Source: DATKMG01 sp041476565 | Lineage (GTDB): Bacteria; Acidobacteriota; Terriglobia; Versatilivoradales; Versatilivoraceae | Assembly (NCBI GenBank): GCA_041476565.1 | Contig: JBGOTQ010000022.1 | Coordinates: 1-37,312 of the forward strand | Direction of reading: 5' to 3' | Length of the DNA: 37,312 nucleotides | Shown: in pieces, positions 33,253 through 37,312 of the stretch | How positions within the stretch are numbered: position 1 is the stretch's first letter | Layout: each line of letters starts with the position of its first letter | Position numbers and translations under genes: made by a program | Notes under the pieces: model-generated | The model's input: only the letters and a program-made list of their open reading frames with translations | Databases searched by the model: none | What the model was told of the DNA's origin: nothing

Positions 33253-33690
33253 CTAGTTGGATACGGGTTGCTTCACGCATAATTCGTCAAAGGCCTGGGT
33301 CAACCCCCGGGCAATCTCCTGGGCGTCCCGCCCCTCGATCTGATTGCGTTCCATCATAAAAGCCAACCTTCCGTCTCGAAACAACGCAATTGAAGGAGAG
33401 GACGGGGGATAGCCCTCAATGTATTCGCGTACCCGGGCTGTTGCTTCGACATCGCCCCCTGCAAAGACTGTTGCGATCCTGTCCGGAACGACTACATGTC
33501 TCAAGGCCAGTGCTACTCCTGGCCGCGCGCGTCCCGCAGCACAGCCGCACATCGAATTAATGATCATCAGCACCGTCCCTTGGGTCCCCCGTAGCAAGGC
33601 ATCCACCTCTGCCGGAGTTCGGGTCTCCAGGATTCCCAGCTGTGTCAATTCTGCTCTCATTGGAGCGATGAACTCTTCTGGATATCTCAA
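33253..33690 (-). CDS. Bacilliredoxin-like protein (BrxA/BrxB, YphP/YqiW family)
   Basis: Bacilliredoxins remove low-molecular-weight thiols such as bacillithiol from oxidised proteins in the cytoplasm. The 145-aa product matches the family along its length: YPEEFIAPMRAELTQLGI, the CGC active site in INSMCGCAAGRARPG, VFAGGDVEATARVREYIEGYPPSSPSIALFRDG, and FMMERNQIEGRDAQEIA. The start is TTG 33690, supported by AAGGAG with 8-bp spacing. Its presence suggests the organism uses bacillithiol or a similar thiol, as proposed for Acidobacteriota. It is convergent with glnB (48 bp) and divergent from the ClpS-like gene. Confidence 0.93.
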   Translation of the reverse strand: MRYPEEFIAPMRAELTQLGILETRTPAEVDALLRGTQGTVLMIINSMCGCAAGRARPGVALALRHVVVPDRIATVFAGGDVEATARVREYIEGYPPSSPSIALFRDGRLAFMMERNQIEGRDAQEIARGLTQAFDELCVKQPVSN

Positions 33691-33912
33691 TTTTCTTTCT
33701 CCTTAACAGATATATTAATTTGGGTTTCCCCAGTCTTGTTCGCATACCATCTCCCAACTTTGTGATGGCTTGAGTGTAACGTCAGGATAACAGTCATTCT
33801 AACACGGGTGCTTGAAATTCAGAAGGGACACATTCTTGTTGGTTTTGACTTGGCGTTCCGCTTATCATCGTGGTCGGGTGTTTTTGAAACCCAATTTGTT
33901 TCTTGCCATTCT

Positions 33913-34245
33913 ATGGACCAGACTCTAACTGAACCCGGGACTGAGGTCGAGATTCTGGAAGGCAAGGCTCCCCTCTATAACGTTGTCTTGCTTAACGACG
34001 ACGATCACAGCTATGACTATGTCATCGAAATGCTCCAGAAGATTTTCTGTTTTTCGAAAGAAGGGGCACTGAAGCACGCTGTGGAGGTTGACCTCACAGG
34101 ACGGACTGTCTTGATTACCTGTGGGTTGGCAGAGGCACAATACTCCCGAGACCAGATCCATGCCTATGGCCCCGACCCTCGCATTTCGCACTGTCACGGT
34201 TCCATGTCGGCCATCATCGAACCTGCTGACACTCTGCCTTCCTGA
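33913..34245 (+). CDS. clpS: ATP-dependent Clp protease adaptor ClpS-like protein
   Basis: ClpS delivers N-degron substrates to ClpA/ClpC-ClpP. The 110-aa product has the family core PLYNVVLLNDDDHSYDYVIEMLQKIF, matching the NDD substrate pocket of E. coli ClpS, and AVEVDLTGRTVLIT. The His66 of the E. coli pocket aligns with Asp here (VDLTGR instead of VHYQGK). The C-terminus departs from the enteric form, with RDQIHAYGPDPRISHCHGSMSAIIEPA, as in the Planctomycete/Acidobacterial ClpS-like group. ATG 33913 is chosen from family length; no strong ribosome site is visible and the frame is open upstream to 33808. The EVE-domain gene begins 7 bp after its stop. No clp protease gene is nearby. Confidence 0.88.
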   Translation: MDQTLTEPGTEVEILEGKAPLYNVVLLNDDDHSYDYVIEMLQKIFCFSKEGALKHAVEVDLTGRTVLITCGLAEAQYSRDQIHAYGPDPRISHCHGSMSAIIEPADTLPS

Positions 34246-34252
34246 TAGAGCG

Positions 34253-34690
34253 ATGACGACTCGATACTGGATTGGAGTAGTATCTCTCGACCATGTGCAG
34301 AATGGAATTGAGGGCGGCTTTGCCCAACTCGCCCAGGGTGAAGAACTTCCTCTAAAGCGGATGAAAACGGGGGACTGGCTCATTTACTATTCTTCGCGAC
34401 CGGAGCAGAAGAGCAAAGAACCATACCAGGCTTTCACGGCAGTCGCCCGCATGATTGATTCGGACGTTTACTCGGTGTTTGCTCCTAACGGTTTTGTCTT
34501 CTTTCGCAGAAATGCCCGCTACTTCCCCTGTCACCACACCGCGATTCAACCGCTCATTGAGCGGCTCTCTTTCATCGTTAACAAAAAGCGTTGGGGGTTC
34601 CCTTTCCGAACCGGGCACTTTGAAATCACTCCCGAAGACTTCGAGATGATCACTTCAGCCATGGGTTTGGACGCTGCCAGACGAAGCTAG
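34253..34690 (+). CDS. EVE domain-containing protein (UPF0310 family)
   Basis: EVE domains are PUA-like folds that bind modified bases in RNA or DNA. The 145-aa product starts RYWIGVVSLDHVQNGIEGGFAQL, and continues LKRMKTGDWLIYYSS, AFTAVARM, FFRRNARYFPCHHTAIQPLIERLSFI and WGFPFRTGHFEI, all typical of UPF0310. ATG 34253 is fixed by the family N-terminus; the open frame reaches further upstream only because it overlaps clpS in another frame. It follows clpS by 7 bp and is probably co-transcribed. No restriction or methylase gene is adjacent, so a nucleic-acid quality or RNA role is as likely as defence. Confidence 0.9.
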   Translation: MTTRYWIGVVSLDHVQNGIEGGFAQLAQGEELPLKRMKTGDWLIYYSSRPEQKSKEPYQAFTAVARMIDSDVYSVFAPNGFVFFRRNARYFPCHHTAIQPLIERLSFIVNKKRWGFPFRTGHFEITPEDFEMITSAMGLDAARRS

Positions 34691-35208
34691 AGCCAGAACC
34701 AGGCATGGCGGGATCTACCATTCAACCCTGTTGACCCTTCTCTCTTTCATGAAAATGCGAGTCTGGGTAGCCACGACAAACCGCTTTTGGCTTGTCGTGG
34801 GCTTTTGACCACATAGGAAAAGCCCACGATGAATTCAGAGTGCGAATTCATCGTGGCTACCCCTGCCATTTTCATCGGCGGTGGCGCACCCGACTGGTAC
34901 AGGAACAGCTTGTATGATTTGACCAAACAGGGGGCAGACTTGCGCCGGCCCACCAGATAGGATAGCCCGACTTGCATCCTTCCTGCATTCTTGTTCGCTA
35001 GTGGGAAGTCCAATGTCCCGGAACCGAACACTTCAAAGGCGGCCCCAATATTAGCCTCATGAGTTTAATCTTTTGTTTTCATGCGAATACCCTCGGCCCT
35101 GCAAATGGCAGGCGGCGTGCGATAGTAGAGGTCGTCATTGGAGGTTTTTGAATTTACCTCTCTTGACGGAGTAGCACGAAAATAGATTCGGAACTGCCGG
35201 AGGCACTT
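34691..35208. other. 518-bp intergenic region
   Basis: This gap between the EVE gene and the efflux operon has no convincing gene. A minus-strand frame (34747-35031) exists only because it reads through the nested palindrome and has no ribosome site. The left half holds the four-way palindrome (34749-34875). The right half holds TTGACG at 35163-35168, a possible -35 without a good -10. Confidence 0.6.
34749..34875. repeat. Nested inverted repeat forming a perfect mobile four-way junction
   Basis: Outer stem: GGGTAG 34765-34770 with 34857-34862. Arm 1: CCACGACAA 34771-34779 with 34792-34800. Arm 2: GCTTTT 34801-34806 with 34818-34823. Arm 3: CCACGATGAATTC 34824-34836 with 34844-34856. These parts are directly contiguous, so no base is unpaired at the junction. 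Because CCACGA/TCGTGG occurs in all four arms, pairing can shift by six bp: outer 34765-34776/34851-34862 (12 bp), arm 1 three bp, arm 2 34795-34806/34818-34829 (12 bp), arm 3 seven bp. A further 9-bp pair, ATGAAAATG 34749-34757 with 34867-34875, encloses the whole. All stems are perfect. Confidence 0.85.
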
Positions 35209-36462
35209 ATGGACATCCCACGCACTCAAGCCATCAAAGCTCGTCGAATCAAGCGAGTCCTTTACGTGCTGACCGGTTTGATCTTGGTTTCGGTTACGAC
35301 AGTGGGTCTTTCCCGTCTCAAGCCGGCGGCTCCTAGTGTGGAACGCAGCACGGTTTGGTTAGACACGGTGAAGCGTGGACCCATGAAACGGGAGGTTCGC
35401 GGCATGGGGACGCTGGTTCCCCTCGAAATTCGATGGATCCCGGCCACCACTAATGGCCGCATCGAGAAGATTATCTTTCGGCCTGGGGTGTCAGTGACTC
35501 CCAATACTATTTTGATTGAACTTAGCAATCCGGAAGTTCAACAATCGGCCCTCGATGCCGAATGGCAAATCAAAGCAGCCCAGGCGGAATTCGAAAGTCT
35601 GAAGGTTCGCCTGGAAAGTCAGCTCTTGGATCAAAAAGCCGTCCTGGCACAAGCCCAGTCCACCCAGCGACAGGATCAGCTCAACGCGGAAAAATTCGGA
35701 GCCTTGGCGAAAGAAGGTCTGGGATCGGAATTGAATGCTAAACTTTCCGAAGCCCAGAGCGAAGGCTCTGCCATCCGCCTAGACATGGAAAAGAAGCGAA
35801 TGGCAATCAGTTCAGAATCGTCGAAGGCCCAGCTCGCAGCCCAGCAGGCCAAGGTGGAACAGCTCCAGGAATTGTTAAAGCTGAAGCGGATCCAAGTGGA
35901 ATCGCTGCATGTTAGACCCGGCATGGAGGGTGTTCTGCAGCAAGTGCCTGTGGAAGTGGGGCAGCAGGTTTCGCCGGGTGCGAACCTGGCCCGGGTGGCG
36001 GACCCCAAACAGTTGAAGGCCGAAATCAAGATCCCGGAGACCCAGGCCAAGGACATTCTTAATGGTCAAAAAGCCACGATTGATACTCGAAACGGAGTTG
36101 TCTCTGGCCATGTCATCCGGATCGACCCAGCCGTCCAGAACGGGACCGTCACCGTAGATGTGGCATTAGATGATGCCCTGCCGAAGGGAGCGCGGCCCGA
36201 TCTGAGCGTGGATGGAACCATTGAACTGGAGCATCTCGACGATGTCCTTTACGTTGGACGCCCTGCTTTTGGGCAGGAGAAAAACGTGGTAGGGATATTC
36301 AAACTGCTGGAAGACGGCAAGACGGCCCAACGGACCCAGGTCAAATTGGGACGGAGTTCGGTCAATACCATCGAGATTATCGACGGCCTGAAAGTCGGCG
36401 ATCAAGTTGTCCTTTCCGACATGTCGGCATGGGATGCTTACGACCGCGTGAGGTTGAACTAA
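35209..36462 (+). CDS. HlyD/MacA-type membrane fusion protein of an efflux system
   Basis: Periplasmic adaptor subunits link an inner-membrane transporter to an outer-membrane channel. The 417-aa protein has one N-terminal membrane anchor (VLYVLTGLILVSVTTVGL, about residues 19-36). A barrel-sandwich half follows (GMGTLVPLEIRWIPATTNGRIEKIIFRPGVSV). A long Gln/Ala/Lys-rich coiled coil covers about residues 105-230. The second lipoyl half is VRPGMEGVLQQVPVEVGQQVSPGANLARVADP, and a beta-barrel and membrane-proximal domain follow (LKVGDQVVLSDMSAWD). GGAGG lies 6-8 bp before ATG 35209. The ABC ATPase follows after 166 bp, so the system is a MacA/MacB-like tripartite exporter. The substrate is unknown. 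Confidence 0.9.
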   Translation: MDIPRTQAIKARRIKRVLYVLTGLILVSVTTVGLSRLKPAAPSVERSTVWLDTVKRGPMKREVRGMGTLVPLEIRWIPATTNGRIEKIIFRPGVSVTPNTILIELSNPEVQQSALDAEWQIKAAQAEFESLKVRLESQLLDQKAVLAQAQSTQRQDQLNAEKFGALAKEGLGSELNAKLSEAQSEGSAIRLDMEKKRMAISSESSKAQLAAQQAKVEQLQELLKLKRIQVESLHVRPGMEGVLQQVPVEVGQQVSPGANLARVADPKQLKAEIKIPETQAKDILNGQKATIDTRNGVVSGHVIRIDPAVQNGTVTVDVALDDALPKGARPDLSVDGTIELEHLDDVLYVGRPAFGQEKNVVGIFKLLEDGKTAQRTQVKLGRSSVNTIEIIDGLKVGDQVVLSDMSAWDAYDRVRLN

Positions 36463-36628
36463 AATCCTGGGCCACGGAGACCCAAAATCACCTGGGAAAC
36501 AATGGACAGGTTTCAAGCTCAATAAGGGCAGTAGATAAAACAATGAGAACAACTAGAAACCAATGCTTGGAGTACGACGGGGCCTCTGTGACTCAGTGGC
36601 TTCCGAATCTTTATCGTGGGAGCGAATG

Positions 36629-37312
36629 ATGAGTAACAACAATCAACTAATGATTCGACTCGAGGGAGTCACCAAAGTCTTTCTGACCGACGAAGTGGAG
36701 ACGCACGCCCTGTCAGGGATTCACTTGGAGGTCAAAAACGGAGAATATGTCTCCATCTCAGGGCCCTCGGGTTGCGGAAAATCAACTCTGTTGTCTATCC
36801 TGGGATTGCTGGATACCCCCACCGATGGACGCTATCTGCTGAATGAGCGGCCGGTCGAATCGCTCAGCATGCAGGACCGTTCGCGCATCCGGAACCGGGA
36901 GATTGGCTTTATCTTTCAGGCCTTCAATTTGATTGGGGATTTGACGGTGTATGAGAATGTGGAATTGCCTCTCACTTACCGCGGCATGCCAGCGGCGGAA
37001 CGCCGGCAGCGGGTCCAGGAAGCGTTGGAGAAGGTGGGAATGGCGCACCGGGTAAAGCATTATCCGTCTCAGCTATCCGGAGGTCAGCAGCAGCGTGTGG
37101 CTGTGGCGCGTGCCCTGGCGGGTCATCCTTCCGTGCTGCTGGCTGACGAGCCGACTGGAAACTTGGATTCTGCTAATGGGGAGGCCGTGATGGAGCTGCT
37201 GCGGGATCTCCATCGCAACGGGGCCACCATCTGCATGGTGACGCATGATCCTCGTTACGCCAAGCACGCCGATCGCGAGGTCCACCTGTTTGACGGTCGG
37301 GTGGTCGAGGAA
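36629..37312 (+). CDS. ABC transporter ATP-binding protein, MacB/LolD type (3' end at window edge)
   Basis: This nucleotide-binding domain powers the efflux system begun by the upstream adaptor gene. The 228 codons in the window are open to the last base. All motifs are present: Walker A GPSGCGKST, Q-loop FIFQAFNL, signature LSGGQQQRVAVARALA, Walker B VLLADEPTGNLDS, and H-loop MVTHDPRYA. The insert LTYRGMPAAERRQRV and the overall sequence are typical of the MacB/LolD/FtsE class. GGGAG (36618-36622) favours ATG 36629 over the ATG three bases earlier. About 230 residues is the usual full length for a stand-alone domain, so it may end just outside, followed by a permease gene; a fused MacB permease cannot be excluded. 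Confidence 0.93.
   Translation, partial: MSNNNQLMIRLEGVTKVFLTDEVETHALSGIHLEVKNGEYVSISGPSGCGKSTLLSILGLLDTPTDGRYLLNERPVESLSMQDRSRIRNREIGFIFQAFNLIGDLTVYENVELPLTYRGMPAAERRQRVQEALEKVGMAHRVKHYPSQLSGGQQQRVAVARALAGHPSVLLADEPTGNLDSANGEAVMELLRDLHRNGATICMVTHDPRYAKHADREVHLFDGRVVEE

Noticed and set aside
34747..35031. Minus-strand frame of 94 codons across the four-way palindrome
   Set aside because: It begins and ends through the inverted repeat, has no ribosome site, and no family match; the palindrome explains the sequence better.
1..37312. CRISPR arrays, rRNA genes, complete insertion sequences, known defence systems
   Set aside because: No regularly spaced direct repeats, rRNA signatures or intact transposase with terminal repeats were seen. 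The lone EVE-domain gene is not enough to call a defence system.

Overview
The window looks like chromosomal DNA of a Gram-negative member of the Acidobacteriota. The lineage is inferred from the combination of a VWFA-related protein of the Acidobacterial type, an Oar-like TonB-dependent receptor with an N-terminal carboxypeptidase-regulatory domain, a membrane-spanning winged-helix regulator, an NHL propeller protein and a bacterial alpha-2-macroglobulin. The LPS inner-core genes show an outer membrane with heptose-containing LPS.

Layout. 1-2547 (+) is the 3' part of an alpha-2-macroglobulin gene. 2779-8942 (-) holds envelope or secreted proteins (six-repeat NHL protein, VWFA protein, a small secreted helical protein, DUF3108 protein), with a leftover prolyl-oligopeptidase tail at about 6965-7258 (+). 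8076-16566 (-) is a long, tightly packed LPS lipid A/inner-core cluster: waaA, lpxK, waaF, gmhB, separate heptose kinase and adenylyltransferase genes (split hldE), waaC, an isoprenylcysteine-methyltransferase-like membrane protein and the DUF3108 protein. A divergent promoter region (about 16629-16697) separates it from a glycolytic run on the + strand: gap, pgk, tpiA, then secG and tRNA-Leu(GAG) with an intrinsic terminator.

20860-29000 is an accessory island beside the tRNA. Its left end carries a frameshifted IS1-like transposase and its right end what looks like the C-terminal tail of the same transposase family. Between them are a membrane-anchored winged-helix regulator (-), an IS3-family fragment, a 1203-aa TonB-dependent receptor and a Tat-exported Gfo/Idh/MocA oxidoreductase. 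They read as a sensing, uptake and processing module for an unknown substrate. 

29072-37312 returns to housekeeping and stress genes: a parvulin-type lipoprotein chaperone, Ada DNA-repair regulator, glutaminyl cyclase, a PII protein with an altered T-loop, bacilliredoxin, a ClpS-like adaptor, an EVE-domain protein, and the start of a MacA/MacB-type ABC efflux operon cut by the window end. The 518-bp gap before the efflux operon holds the most unusual structure in the window. It is a nested inverted repeat that folds, without one unpaired base at the junction, into a four-way junction able to branch-migrate through six base pairs.
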